64,000 nucleotides of DNA, taken from contig OX419335.1 of the NCBI GenBank assembly GCA_948470475.1, positions 16,501,526-16,565,525 on the forward strand. The letters are read 5' to 3'. Below the pieces are notes generated by a model. The model saw only the letters and a list, made by a program, of their open reading frames with translations, was not told where the DNA came from and did no database searches. This stretch comes from Galaxea fascicularis (lineage: Eukaryota > Cnidaria > Anthozoa > Scleractinia > Euphylliidae). This document shows positions 11,179 to 23,500 of the stretch, one piece after another; position 1 is the stretch's first letter, and every line of letters starts with the position of its first letter. Position numbers and translations under genes: made by a program.

Positions 11179-14100
11179 TTAGACACTTTTTAACCAAGGG
11201 TGGTCCATTGCTTCAGTCAGTGTGATTCTTTCGCTCACTTGAGGTTTTAACATTTTGCTGATAAGGTCCTTGACCTATACAGAGCAGAAAAATTAAAATA
11301 AACACAATAGCTGGAGTGAATTAAATGACAAGTATGTTTGTGACGGCAAAATTACATGAACTTTCAGTGCAAGGCAACAACACAAAAGCGTTACAAATTG
11401 CTGAGGTCACGCAAAACGCAGATTCTGTCTTGTTGCTAAACGCTGCACGATTCTTCACCTCTGGGAGCAACTTCAGAATACCCGGCCATCACCTCTGTAT
11501 AGCTTACAGAGCCTCGCACCAGTTTCTGGCTTTAGGGTGTACCTGTCGAAATAGAAATTTCCTATCGAAGACAAGCTTCGATTTCCTCGATACTATCACA
11601 TCTTCGACGTATGACAAAAGTTTTCTCATTAGTTTCGAAGCAACAGCTGTTACCATAGCAACGGTAACGCATGACTGCTTATTGTAAGAAAGCTAAATTA
11701 TCTCGAAATCCAGTCAAACACTTCATAACAGAATTTTGAGAGTGTAAATTACTCAGGTCCCAAAACTTATAGGTAAAATTATAAAATCTGTAGGAGCGTT
11801 TTCAAGTAAATTGGGCTCGTTTTGTTCATTTCCGCATTTTTCTTTCAGCTTGACAAGAAAATATTAAACTTTTACACTTTGTTTTCTCTGTTTGAGAAAT
11901 TGTCATGGTAGGAAAAATTTTAATTTACATTTAGCCTCCAAGATGGCTATGATTGTACGATGTTTAAGTTCGAAAATAGCAAAATTGTAGGCATGTGTAA
12001 GTAATTGGTTTAAATTCAAACTTTAATATTTTACAACCACCGCCGTCTCGGGCGTTAACTGTGAATCAAAAATGCTTTGCTAGAATAAATGATGTTAAAA
12101 TTACTATTTCCTTGTAAAGCTTAAAGAAAAATGCGGAAATGAACAAATTGAGCCTTAAAAAGTTTATTTGCAATACGGAATAAGGGGAATTGTGAATGAT
12201 TGATTGGTTTTTCTCTTACCTCTCCGACCGTTTTTCAATCCACTCAAATAGACTCTAATATCTCACATAAAAGGAAAAATTTCATTCCGTGTGCCACAAT
12301 AATAATAATAACTTTATTAAGTCTCAAATCGTTCTAGCTGAACACGAGTGCTCTACTAATAGGCCATTTCCGAGTTCATGTATGCCTCCTCTTCAAAGCG
12401 AGTCTAAGTGCGAAGTTTTTGTTATGAAAATTAGTTTTCATTCATATGTAAAGTAGAACTAATTACCATCACAAAAACTTCGCACTTAGACTCGCTTTGA
12501 AGAGGAGGCAGACATGAACTCGGAAGTGGCTTATTGGGGAGACTGTAAATCAAATAAACTCTAAATTAAATCAAATGTCGGTTTTTGAGGAGAGGGGAAA
12601 ACCGGAGTACCAGGAGAAAAACCTCTCGGAGCAGAGTAGAGAACCAACAAACTCAGCCCACTTATGACGCCGAGTCCGGGAATCGAACCCGGGACACATT
12701 GGTGGAAGGCGAGCGCTCTCACCACTGCGCCAACCCTGCTCCCCGATGTGTTCTCGGCCCACGTCTCTTTCTGAACTATGATATCCATAGTATATCCATC
12801 ATATCCATCTCTTTGCTGACGATACCAACTTAATTTATGCACATAAAAGTCTGAAATCACTTGAGATTGTTGTTAATAATGGGTTGAATAAAGTTACTGA
12901 CAGGCTAAATGCTAACAAGTTAACTTTGAATACGAAGAAGTCTAATTATGTAATCTTCCGCACCTCACAACAGAAATTAGATTATACTATTGATTTAAAA
13001 ATAATTGATAACAATAACACTATTACTTCCATGGAATGTAAGGAATACGTTAGGTATTTGGGAATCCTGATTGACAGTACTCTAAGTTGGAAACATCGTA
13101 TTGATTTCATAGTTTGCAAAATGAGTAAAACTGTAGGTGTACTCGCCAACATCAGACGTTTTGTGCCGTCTGTCACACTTCTCAAAATCTATTATTCTTT
13201 GATTTTTACCTATACACGCTATAGTCATTTGGGGTCAAGCTGCTGAAACTCATATGAACAAAATTCTTCTTTTACAAAAGCGTATTCTTCGGTTTATATA
13301 TGGTATGGAATACAGAGCTCATACCATACCGCTATTTATGTCTGCAAATATTTTACCGGTTAATATGTTGTGCCTTAAAACAGAGGCTGCCAAAATGCAT
13401 GATGTATCCTCTGGCATTGCACCTTCTAAATATCAAATCTTTTTACTAGACCTCAGGAAATCCACACACACAATACGAGATTTTCTAATGCTGGCAATTA
13501 TTATGTCAACAAATCGAGGCTTTGTCAACAACTTTCTTCGTTTTCAAGACTTGGTCCTCAAGTATGGAATAATTTCCCACGAAGCTTGCGCTCCTTGCCT
13601 AAAAGGCCTTTCAACAAAAACATCCATGCACTTTTATTAATGAGAACAGTTGTCCCTCAAAATTCGATTGTTGCTAAAATAACAGCCTGATTCTCAGACC
13701 GTCCGAGTTCGCTCGCCTTTACTCCCTCCTCTCGGCGAACGAACTCGGAGCCTGCACTGTGTGTCTGTCCCTTCTTATATCAAGAGGCTCTACAACGTCT
13801 CTAGAGAGGCCAAGGATGTCCATTGAGTGATTTTGAATCCGTTGTATGTCGTCCGCCAAATACTTAGGAAGACCACCCCAGATAGGAGAAGCGTATTCCA
13901 AAAGTGGACGTATCTTGGTGATGTATGTAGTTAATCCCACTTCGGTAGGCAGGTTAACTTTGCGACACGCGCAGAAAGTAGAGCCGCTTGTTTGCTCTAG
14001 CAACAATGTCATCAATATGTCCGTTCCACTGAACATGTACTCTCATTAACTTAAACACCTCAACTCTATCTAATACCTCGTTTCCAATACTAATAAGACT

Positions 14101-17100
14101 AGGGGCTTGAGACTGCTGAGTTTTCCAAATACTTATCCACGTTTCTTTGGTCTTTTTAGCGTTAATTTCCATTTTATTCCAAGTACCCATAACCTCTTGC
14201 ATGTGGCTGTGGCTATCTGAAAGCACCAGCTCATACTGGGTGCAATTATCAACGTATTTACAGGTGCTAATCGTAACTCCCGGGGGACAAAAGCCATCAA
14301 TGTCGTTGACAAACACATTGAACAGTGTTGGTGAGATAACCCCGCCCTGAAGAACTCCATCGTTTGTCTGGCGCGAATTTGAACTTTGATATAAGGGGTC
14401 ATCCTTTCCTTGTCGCTTTGATTCATACGCACGCGTTTAAGAGGAGCACAGTTGTTAAGACCGCTACTTAAAATATTATTAAGTGCCTCGACTTTTTCGT
14501 TCACATCCTTCGCTTGGTAGACAGACTCCCAATTCTCGAGATTCAGTTTTAGCCCAAGAGATGTGATGTTATCAGCCTTGAGATTCCTAGTAGTTTTCAC
14601 ATTCGTTTTGCCAGTAGCTTGATGCTTCAGTGGTGCGTAGACAATAAATTAATGATCTGGGCGTCCCAGGGTAGGCAAATGCTGGGCCTCGCCATATAAA
14701 TTACCCATGTTTGTAAGAATCTGATCAATGATGTTTTTGCCACGGGTGGGGGCTTTTACAATTTTCCGCAGATCAAATCTCTGACTTAAAGGACGCGGAT
14801 CTAGCTGGTTGATGTCTTCTGTAACCACAATTCCCGCTGATTGTCTCTCTTTTAGCAGATAATCCAGGCGCTCTGTAATATAACTGTTCAGATCAGCTTT
14901 CTTAACAGTCAATTTCTGCGAAATTCAGGGTAGTACAAAGCAACAGTAATTATGCAGCTAAAAGGTCTTGCTATACGCGGTGGCGTATGAACCAACCATA
15001 ACACTTCCTTATCGTCAACTTCCAGCTCAGTCAACTGCTTAGTCGGTATCATATCGCTGACATATGCCAATATATGCCAGTACACCATCTAATTGGATTT
15101 CGTGGTACACTGTAATTAATGCCGTTACCGTTGTTATGGTAACAACTGTTGCTTCTAAACCAATAGGAAAATATACTTTGGTCATGTTGTAGTTTCAAGA
15201 AAATCATAGTTAGTAGAGTAGTAACTATGAGAAAATCGAAGGTTGTCTTCTACAGAAAATGTTGATTCCAACAGATATTCCCCAAAGCCAAAAAAACTGG
15301 TGCGAGTCTCCTAAACAAGTATGAAGATACGACAGAACGAATACAAAAGCTCGTTGTGAAGTGAAATAAAGTGAAGACTTTATTTACAGAGGTAACACGT
15401 AAAAGTGGAAATACAGTACTTATGAACAGCAGTAGGTTTGTAGCAATGAGACAACGAGGGAAGCAAGCCAGTTACCGCAGTAAATAGAATTAATGTTGAT
15501 GTGTAAGCCATTTCTGTAATTGTAAAAAGTCAGTCAGATTGCTGAGCATTCTGACTGCCTTTTGACGTTTTTATGCGTTGCCTCTTATCTTATTTAGACC
15601 TAACGCCAGTTAAAAAATGATATTACCTGAGGGGACAGTGTTAACGCTGTAATGGGGTATTCCACTTCACCGGATGTTGTTTGCTGCAAAAGATGCTTAG
15701 GATCAGAATCGTCAAACGGGAAACGGCCACAAATCATAGTGTAGAGAACTACCCCGAGACTCCAAACGTCGCTGGCCATGCCATCATACGGGATACCTGC
15801 AAGACAAATACGTACATGTGTGACGCAGGCCAACAGCGTGCTCGAACATTTCTAGTCAATTCCTCTGGATGTCCTCCGAACTCTCACACAAGGGACTTTT
15901 TTCGCATCTCTGTCTATCTGTCTATCGCAAAATAGGCTCAAACGTCGAGGTTGTATGAAAGATTACTTATATGTGAGAATAAAAGGATGAAGATAGAACG
16001 AGATAAAGGAAAGTAGGAAGGAAGGAAGAGCAATAGGAGAAACGCTTCCTATTTGTGTTAACTCTTTTTACAATTTAGCGTGAAGCTATACTTAATCAGA
16101 AAAGAACGAAATAAGAAACGTTGTTTTACTGATTTACATGATACTGAGTTGAAAACTGTGCTTCTTAAACTTCACAAAAATACAGCAAACAATCCATTGG
16201 TGGAAGAAGGTTTTCACAGTTTATGCAGAGTAAGAAAGAAAAATACTTAAAAAGTCGCAACAACTCGAAATGAACAACCCACGGTTCATGTTTTTTGTGG
16301 CATTTACTTCCTTATCAAATGCAAAATGAATGTTGCGTTGCATAAATTCTCATTATGTACGTGTATCACAGCTTTGATGTGTGTACCTTGAAGTATTTCA
16401 GGTGCCACATAAGCGTATGAACCACAAAACGTTCTGCTTCGCGTTCTTTGATCTTCAGTGGTTCCTACATAACGGGCAAAACCAAAGTCGGTAACAACTG
16501 GCTGGTCATTTTCAGAGAGAAGAATATTTTCAAGCTTGAGGTCCCTGTGGGTGACTCCTGTGTGAAGGGAAAAATATCAGATTATTTCCGGACGTCTGGC
16601 CCTGAATTCCAAGGAAATGTATGAACTGTGAGGTTTGCCATGTTTTAGAGGGATGTCGGCATTATGCTCATTCGTTTTGTCCAGGAAGAATAATTTGGTT
16701 TTCTAACTTTTCCGACATATCCTGCGTCAACTTGCACGTTGAATGCAGCTTCTTTAGTTGTACGAAAACACTGAAAACCCCTCTTTGGATCACTTTGAAT
16801 AACGAGAGGTCCCCCTCCCTTGCAATGCTTCACATACACGGTGCAAATACAGAGACGTCGATATCGCCGATGCGGTTTCCTCATGTCTTGCTTTATGGTG
16901 ACTGTCCTCTAGAAAATGCAGTAAATGGCCCTGAACATGAGAATTTGTCGAATAAGCATGCCCCGAGTTTCCCTTAAAAGATCATGTCTGCCATCATGTT
17001 TGTTTATTTGTTCTACCTGCTCCAGAATACTCAAAAATGGTTGTCAGCTTTCCATTTGAGCTTTCTTCTTCGAAAAATTTACTTAACCACATATCGTAAT

Positions 17101-19782
17101 TCGAAAAGGTGATTTCGGTATAAAAGGGACTCGAAAGTATAGATAAGTGAAACAATGACATTTCCTCTCTTTTTCGGTCGTGCGTTGTTTAAGTGACAAA
17201 ATTTCGTACCAAACAATTGATTCAGGTGGTGGAACTCGATCCACCTCAGTGCAATAATGGTTTTAAAGTCTAAACTTCTGCAAATATCATTTCTCAAAAA
17301 AGGCAGAAAATTTGGATTTTCAGTGAACGACACCCGAGCAAAGACATTCCTGAAGCTCAAAGTAGGTACCTGCCTTAACTGAGAACACTGGACATTGTGA
17401 TTTTTCTCAGCTACCAGCAGACAAAAAGACAACATAGTAACATGCTCTCCTTGTCGGTTATCGATAGTGGGAAACTCATATCGATACTACACCCCTGCAA
17501 AATTGTTTTTCCCACAAGAATTCAACTTAAAGAGAATAACAGTGGCAAGAAAATGGGTTGTGGTCACTGCAATAGATTAGCATGTATGTAAACACTTACT
17601 GGATAAGATTTTTGTGATATCCAGGATAATCAATATTTATCCTTAGAAATCATGACCTTGAGTGTCCTTGACATGATTATTGTATAATCTGCAGCTGTCA
17701 CCGTCCTGATTTGGAAAATTTACTGTACGCTTTCGGCCAATAAGGATAAGAAGAGGAGAGTAGTTTCTACAGAAACCGTGGTGCTGCGTCGGTGCTTCCA
17801 AATTAAAAGTTGCCAACGTTTTTGTCTCGTGAGACGTCAGCTATTATAATCCCTGTACGATGGCCAATTTATATTATTAACTCCGTTGATAAAACCACTT
17901 TCTTGTTTAAAATCGGAAAAGAGATAGCGAATTCAATGTGTAATTAGTGCTTATACTAAGTTGCCGGGCAAGTTAATATAAGTACAGGCCTGACATAACT
18001 GAAGAAACGTGCTGATAAGATTCTTGGGTACACGCGTAAATGGTTGGTCTGTTTTTATAATGTTTAATGGTTTGTGGAGCTCAAGATTCACCTGGAGTTG
18101 AAATGGGCTCAAGCTCCTAAGTCACTGGACTCTTTGAGGGCTTAACGCCTGTCAAACTGCTTAAGCACGTAATTAGATTGTGAATGCTTACCTTCCCTGT
18201 GGCAATGCAGGACACCGTCTATGATAGATTTAAACATCACCCTAGCCTCGTCTTCAGGTAGTTTGATACGGACTTGCAGCAAAGCCAGAAGATCTCCCTT
18301 TGGAGCCAGCTCCATGACAATGAAGAACTGACGTTTTCCCTCTATTAGATCAAAAACACGGATGACATTCCGGTGGCTTAACCGTTTCAGAATTTCAATT
18401 TCCCTCATCAAGAATCTGTCACTTTTCCCCGTAGTCTTCTAGAAAAGGACAATAATTTGAATCTTGTTAGGATTACGCAGTGACCGAACATTAGGGAAAC
18501 TCAATTTTTAAAAATGGGATTAGTCACGGAAAGACATTTCAAGTTTAGTTGTAACTGTAATGTGCCACTGTCCTCATGAAAATGATGGTGTTCATCTTTG
18601 GAAAGGTGTGTCCTGATATGTGGTAGGGCTCATCCTGCGAAAACACCAGGTCACCCGGATTGTGCTCGTCTCCAAAAAACGCTCTTTTAGGATCTGTAAT
18701 TCACTAAAGGACGGATTACAATTTATGTTTATTTCCGCCTTTTTTTTTTCTTTCCAAGCATCCGGCGCCTAATTGGCCGCTCGGTGCCAAGTGCAAACTC
18801 TAAATGCCAGTTTCAGTGGTACTATCGCCCTGATAACTATCCCTAAACTGACATTTGCTCCCTAGAAAGCAAGCATATATGTCCTGACAGATTGGCGTCC
18901 CGGCCTGATATGCATTTCCGCAAATTTCCATGGAGTAACTAACAGCCGATAATTCCTCGACAGAAACACGCTGTTGTTTTAATGACACTATCTAACGGAA
19001 GACGTAACTATTTCTTAGAAACCATGTAACAAGGAAAAAACCCTCCAAACAAACTTCCTTCCCGAATGGATCAGTAACTCAGTGACAACGTACACGGTAT
19101 GCTCAGCCATTAAATGTACCCAAAGCATTCTATTCTTTATTACATCCACAAGGCGATTCCATTATATCGAGCAACCAATGTCAGTCACCAAAAGCCCGAA
19201 AAGCGAGCGACATAAATCACAGGAAAGAAAAAAAAAAAGAAGGGACGATGCGGGTTCCTCAAGTTTGGTTAGCGAGCGCACTTGTGACCTTTCTACAAAA
19301 AGAAAAAAAGACAGCTGAGCTTGAAATTTTTTAGAATGATAAATTTCACTTGTGGAACGCATGGCTTCAAATGAAGTTTATGTTTCTTTGTTTCAAGAGT
19401 CATAGCTTGTTACTTAGGCCGATCTACGCTGATTTAATTCTATTTTGATCAGGTCCCTTTATTTTCGTATTTTACGCTTTTTAAATTTTACCTCTATCTT
19501 GTTAACGATTTTGACAGCAACGTGCTTCTTGTTGTGTATAGAGTAAGCTTTTTTCACATCAGCATATGTTCCTTGGCCGATTTTATCTCCAAGTTCATAC
19601 CCATGGTTTTTTAACAAAGCGTCCTGGTCTCCTTCACTTTGGCTTTCATTTCCTCTACTTATGACAGGTATCCAACAGATACCAAAAAATTGAATCCATT
19701 TGACAAAGATGGATGAAATGACATAAATGATAGGTAGCACAAGGCAGCTTATCAGAACAGAGAACACCGCATAGCCGAGCAT
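11179..19782 (-). CDS. TSSK/CaMK-like Ser/Thr kinase with N-terminal membrane segment, 5 exons
   Basis: The exons in transcript order are 19492-19782, 18192-18438, 16387-16557, 15627-15796 and 11179-11274. They give 975 bases, or 324 residues plus stop, with every junction GT-AG and in phase. Kinase landmarks: glycine loop GQGTYADV (69-76), VAVK lysine 91, alpha-C glutamate 110, HRDLK 183-187, TDFGFA 202-207, APE 231-233, SDVWSLGVVLY, and the C-lobe end KDLISKML...HPWL encoded by the last exon. FCGSYAYVAPEILQGIPY is close to the testis-specific kinase (TSSK) signature. It phosphorylates protein substrates; TSSKs act in sperm, but that role is not shown here. Residues 3-42 are strongly hydrophobic, which suggests membrane anchoring and is unusual for TSSKs. 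Catalytic residues are intact, so the gene looks functional. Confidence 0.85.
11509..11670 (+). repeat. Inverted repeat arm 1 inside kinase intron 4
   Basis: This segment matches the reverse complement of 15122-15310 over its whole length with moderate divergence. Shared words include CTCGCACCAGTTT, GAAGACAA..CTTCGATTT and GCAACAG.TGTTACCATA. The two copies are 3.5 kb apart in opposite orientation and bracket the SINE and both LINE relics. They are either two independent insertions or the arms of one large nested element. Confidence 0.65.
12358..12535. mobile_element. Foldback MITE family C, copy 1
   Basis: A nearly complete palindrome of about 178 bases. The left arm begins AATAGGCCATTTCCGAGTTC and the right arm ends with its imperfect reverse complement. 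The inner arms carry AAAGCGAGTCTAAGTGCGAAG. A related, partly truncated copy lies at 36078-36240. The arms would fold into a long hairpin; no coding capacity. Confidence 0.75.
12574..12746 (-). mobile_element. tRNA-derived SINE, copy 1
   Basis: On the minus strand the 5' end has an A-box-like TGGCGCAGTGGTGAGAGCG and a B-box GGTTCGATTCC, in tRNA spacing. A tRNA-unrelated body follows, ending with TCCGGTTTTCCCCTCTCC. The same body is present at 41601-41860. The mature tRNA fold is not preserved, so this is a pol III-type retroposon and not a tRNA gene. Confidence 0.8.
12804..13640 (+). mobile_element. LINE relic, C-terminal reverse transcriptase
   Basis: Opens inside the RT palm with LFADDTNLIYAH (the [FY]xDD catalytic box). 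It continues as KVTDRLNANKLTLNTKKSNYVIF and YLGILIDSTLSWKHRID, the usual thumb region of non-LTR retrotransposons. A stop near 13244 and a frameshift lead to a second segment (13254-13640). The endonuclease and the first half of RT are absent, so this is a typical 5'-truncated, dead copy. CR1/L2-like by appearance; the clade is not certain. Confidence 0.8.
13685..14915 (-). mobile_element. Internally deleted LINE relic
   Basis: In minus-strand order: the end of an AP-type endonuclease (14912-14649, VVTEDINQLDPRPLSQRF and APTRGKNIIDQIL), the endonuclease-RT linker (from 14600), then the late RT (14316-13954, with YVDN where YxDD is expected) and a C-terminal tail (LLEYASPIWGGLPKYLADDI, to 13719). 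Most of the RT fingers and palm are missing, frames change several times, and the catalytic Asp pair is broken. It belongs to a different LINE family from the neighbour at 12804-13640, and both sit in kinase intron 4. Confidence 0.8.
15122..15310 (-). repeat. Inverted repeat arm 2 inside kinase intron 4
   Basis: Reverse-complement partner of 11509-11670. It lies about 300 bases from kinase exon 4. The interval between the two arms contains a foldback MITE, a SINE and two LINE relics. Confidence 0.65.
16558..19491. other. Kinase introns 1-2 and a repeat fragment
   Basis: Apart from kinase exon 2 (18192-18438), this holds AT-rich intron DNA. The only structured item I see is a diverged copy of a dispersed repeat at 17755-17903. 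Short purine-rich runs near 16010-16030 and 19220-19240 are simple low-complexity sequence. Confidence 0.5.
17755..17903 (+). repeat. Dispersed repeat family D, copy 1 (Penelope-like end?)
   Basis: Shares GTGGTGCTGCGTCGGTG, GACGTCAGCT and AATCCCTGTACG.TGG.CAATTT with 50176-50385, in the same orientation. The ribozyme-like core seen in the second copy is disrupted here. No coding capacity. Confidence 0.6.
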
Positions 19783-20512
19783 GTCAAGTAACGCGCGCGC
19801 AAACGGCGCATTCTCCTCATGCGTTTGACGTCATCGAGTGTTGTGACGCAAACAATGAACCTTGTAAAAGCGAGGAAATAATTTGTCTAATTAGACTAAT
19901 TACGGTAGGTTTGGTAATAGCTAGGAATAGCTAGACAAACCAAATTTTAAAATGTGACGTAGTAATAAGACAGGAAAGAATTGCAGCTGAGTGCGTGTTT
20001 GCATGGAGGCATGCATGTTCTTCTGCAAATATTACCACATCTGAATGCAGTCTACAGAAAAAGAAAAACTAGCAACTGCTAGGGAAATCCCGAATCCCTT
20101 AAGTTTCTGAAATGATTTTTTCGGTGCTATTTCCTCTGAAAATGACCGTTTTTTTTTTTAGTAAGAAATCCCGATCCATTTGGTTGCTTGGCAACGAGGT
20201 TTGTTCCAGAAGACTATGCGTCATATTCTTTTGACGTGCTTTCATTTTAGGCGTACGAGATTGCGAATATCTAAGTATTTGAGTGCTCTTTCGAGTTTTC
20301 TTCCCAAAAAAAAAAGGAAAGGAAGGAAAAAATACACACATCGTTATAATAAAATTGGATTTTAAAGGACGGTTGGAGAACCTTATATCACGAAATTTTT
20401 GCGAATTGTTGTCCGCTGCTTTGGTAAACAAATTATTGCAGGCTTCAGAGTTTCCACTCGTCAGCAGAGTGGACAACGCAGTCAACGTCAGTCCGTCCGG
20501 TCGGAAAGCAAA
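19783..20512. promoter_or_regulatory. Shared head-to-head promoter region (kinase / GBA2)
   Basis: The 730 bases separate the kinase start codon (minus strand) from the GBA2 start codon (plus strand), so both promoters and 5' UTRs should lie here. The kinase end carries a CG-rich patch (ACGCGCGCGCAAACGGCGC at 19790-19808), and the GBA2 end has repeated CGTC/CGGTCGG words (about 20481-20506). I see no convincing TATA box near either start. The two starts could be transcribed from one bidirectional, initiator-type promoter; this is inferred from geometry only. Confidence 0.45.
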
Positions 20513-23500
20513 ATGGCGGCCTCTTCATCTGAGGAGGACAGTGAGGATTCGCTTCCCAAGTACGGTTGGAGGGTTCATCTGGATAATACATTTTCACACA
20601 AGCCTCAACCATGTTATCTTCCCCGCTGGAGCCAAATACCAAGGCTAGTAGGGCTGGGATGGAGGTACTATGCTACATGGTAAAGCTCTTCATGATCTCT
20701 CTGCCGGCCGGCGGAATGTAAAGTTTTTCACGCTTGATTTCAGATTTCTGAAGTATGCTTCAAGAGAAAGGAAAAGTGGAAGAGTTCCGTTTATTGATCC
20801 ATTTGCCACAAATCCCTGTCGACAGGTTTATGGTAAGTTTTAGGTTTGCAGTTCTGCTGAAATAAAACTTTCAATTCGACGCGCTCAGAGTGGACTGTTT
20901 TTCTGTTACCCACTCCCAAACTCTTATTTATTTAAAAAAATTACCATGTTTAGTGTTGCACCAGAAATGATTGTGGCCTTTCTATTGCCAATGCCTAGTC
21001 AAAGAATATCGATCTACTGTAAAGTTCTAGACCATCTCTGGGGATACAATAGCCTTTGAAGGATACGTCGCATCACTGTTTTGGTAAACTGTAAACGGTT
21101 TTTCATAAGACCTGTACTTAAGCTTAATTTCATCGGCAAGTTTATCGTTCGGAAACTCAAAATCAAGGATTCCTGGTCAATCTCCTATTTATAAGATTAT
21201 AACTAAGGTAATTATGGTGAAAGATTCGAAGTTCAGATATGATGTCCAAAATAGTCGGCCCGTCGTATCTTTTCCTTCAATCATGAACTTTTGTTGTATT
21301 GCTGCCAAAGAAGACCATGCCAATTTTCCTCAAGCGTGCTTCTGGCAATCCTTCAAGCATCTGGTGGTAACTTTCACTTTTCCGACAGGTGAGATAAATT
21401 TGATATTTATCGACAGGTGCAAAATTATTTACCGTGCCATTAAATCTTGTGAGTTTCTTTACTTTCTCCTCCCGAAAATAATATCCGATGAAATCAGTCA
21501 GTGGCAGTTTCTTTTATTTTACTGTAAATGTTTTCGTTTCTTTTTGTATTATATCCAGCTTTTCTGTGGCAATATAGTTTCCTTGATTATGGTAGCAGAC
21601 AGTTAATTGTTTCGCAGACTAAATAAAGTTATTTAATCTATTTTTTGTCTGAAAATAGAACTGAAAGCGCATAATAAGGCGATTCGGTTGAACAAATGCA
21701 AATGTCATTTTGTTGTGAATTCATGTTATGTTTTATGTCGTAATAAGAAGTTGATAGTTAATGCGCCTAGTTTTTCATAGCACCAAGCCTCTTTGGGTTG
21801 GATTATTTTGTTGAGATAGTAAATCGTGAGAGAATAGGTTCGCTTTTAGCCTCAGTGGTCTTCATGTTATAAACATTTAAACTGTCCTACTTTGTAATAA
21901 TCATATTGGTAAATAATTTAACAAACCAAGACACAAGTCATAACTCACTGGGTCTTCCCAAGAGGACCTCAAACAATTATTCAGAATTGGATCAAATAAG
22001 CTTACATCCTTATTATATATTTATTTTAAATTGAAGAGATTATTGTATGCTTTAATTGGTGTTCACAATTATTGCAGAATAAAAGTTAGTGTCAATATAT
22101 CATGATAATGCCCCCTACATGAAAACAAGCAAACTCAAAATTTCATAGCTGAAAAATTAAATACATGGGTTTTTCATAAGGATCACATTGCAAAGAACAA
22201 ATATTTAGACCTTAGTATGTCTTGTTAATGAACAAACTAAAACATTTCAATGTACTGTTGCTTATGTTGCACAGTAAAATCCTATATTTGCAGCTGCCAC
22301 ATTTGAAATCTAGTAGGATCTGATAAGTTAGAACTTTTGGTAGCAAATAGGGATATGTTATTTACTAATAGTATATATGTTTTGTTCGAACTCCAGAATA
22401 GAAGGGTGTTATGCCTGGTTTCTGAAACAAAAATGTGCTTTTGATCTTAGATTTAGTTTATGTTATGGATGGTTGCTCATGGAATTGCCTTATTTAAACA
22501 AGAGTCATTCTTGGGTTTTTCCATCATGGGTTCGTAAATGTTGGTCAGATGGTGTAGAGGAGTAGATCAGTAACCTTTAGTATGTGCATGACGTAGGATC
22601 AAATCTTATGTGTACCTAAGCCTCTGAGTTTTTAGTGCTCACTGGTTTGTTTCTTGAGAGTTATGGTATTTGACATTTACCTGGTCAGATAAATTGTGTT
22701 GCACCACAAGTAATTTTTAAAATAGTTAAAAGAGGACAAGGCTGTGCTCTAAGAAAAGTAGTTGGACACCCAAACATCTAAACCCTTGTAATCCAGAGTG
22801 CCCAGCATATAAGTTTTGTGCAAAAACTAATATTTTGTGGTCGCCCAATGGCAAAAGTAAGTCACCAGGGGTGACTGGTCACCAACTAGAATCCAAGCTA
22901 AAGCCACTGTATGACCACAAGGCCATGAAACAATCTCATATGCCAGCATTGGTCTTTAGAGAATTATTTGGTATTGTGAATAATTATGCTGAATATTGAA
23001 TTGGATCTTCTCAACTAGTCTTATTTTTGTAATAACTGTTACTTTATTTTTTACTGCAGGAGTACCTCTTGGTGGCATAGGATGTGGTAGCATTGGACGA
23101 GGATGGAAGGGAGAGTTTAATAGATGGCAGCTAACCCCAGGAATGTACAACTACACTTATGTTGAGGCAAACCAGGTGACTATACATAAGTAGTATTCAC
23201 AAATGGATGATTCTTTGACCTTTGGGTCATCTAGGAGGTCTTTAATAACTCAAAAGAGACTCAAGTTGAATATAAGCTTAATTTTTGCAGGAATTAATGA
23301 TGATTCAACTTCTTATTTCTTTAATATTGAATTTTTCATTATACAGGTACTTATATAATCAGTGCTCTTTTTTTATTGAACTCTTATGGGTCTCATATAA
23401 TCTCTATTAAATTGTGAGAAGTCTTTAAGAATATTAATATTAATATGCTGTCTGCATTTTTTAACAAATAAAAAAGCCTTTACCTTGCTTTGTTCTGTTA

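Noticed and set aside
12574..12746. tRNA gene on the minus strand
   Set aside because: A and B boxes are present, but the cloverleaf is not maintained and a SINE body shared with 41601-41860 follows.
20665..20683. Longer GBA2 exon 1 using the GTAAAG donor at 20680
   Set aside because: It would create a stop when joined to exon 2; the GTACTA donor at 20665 gives an Arg codon and the expected G-W-R-F-L-K reading.
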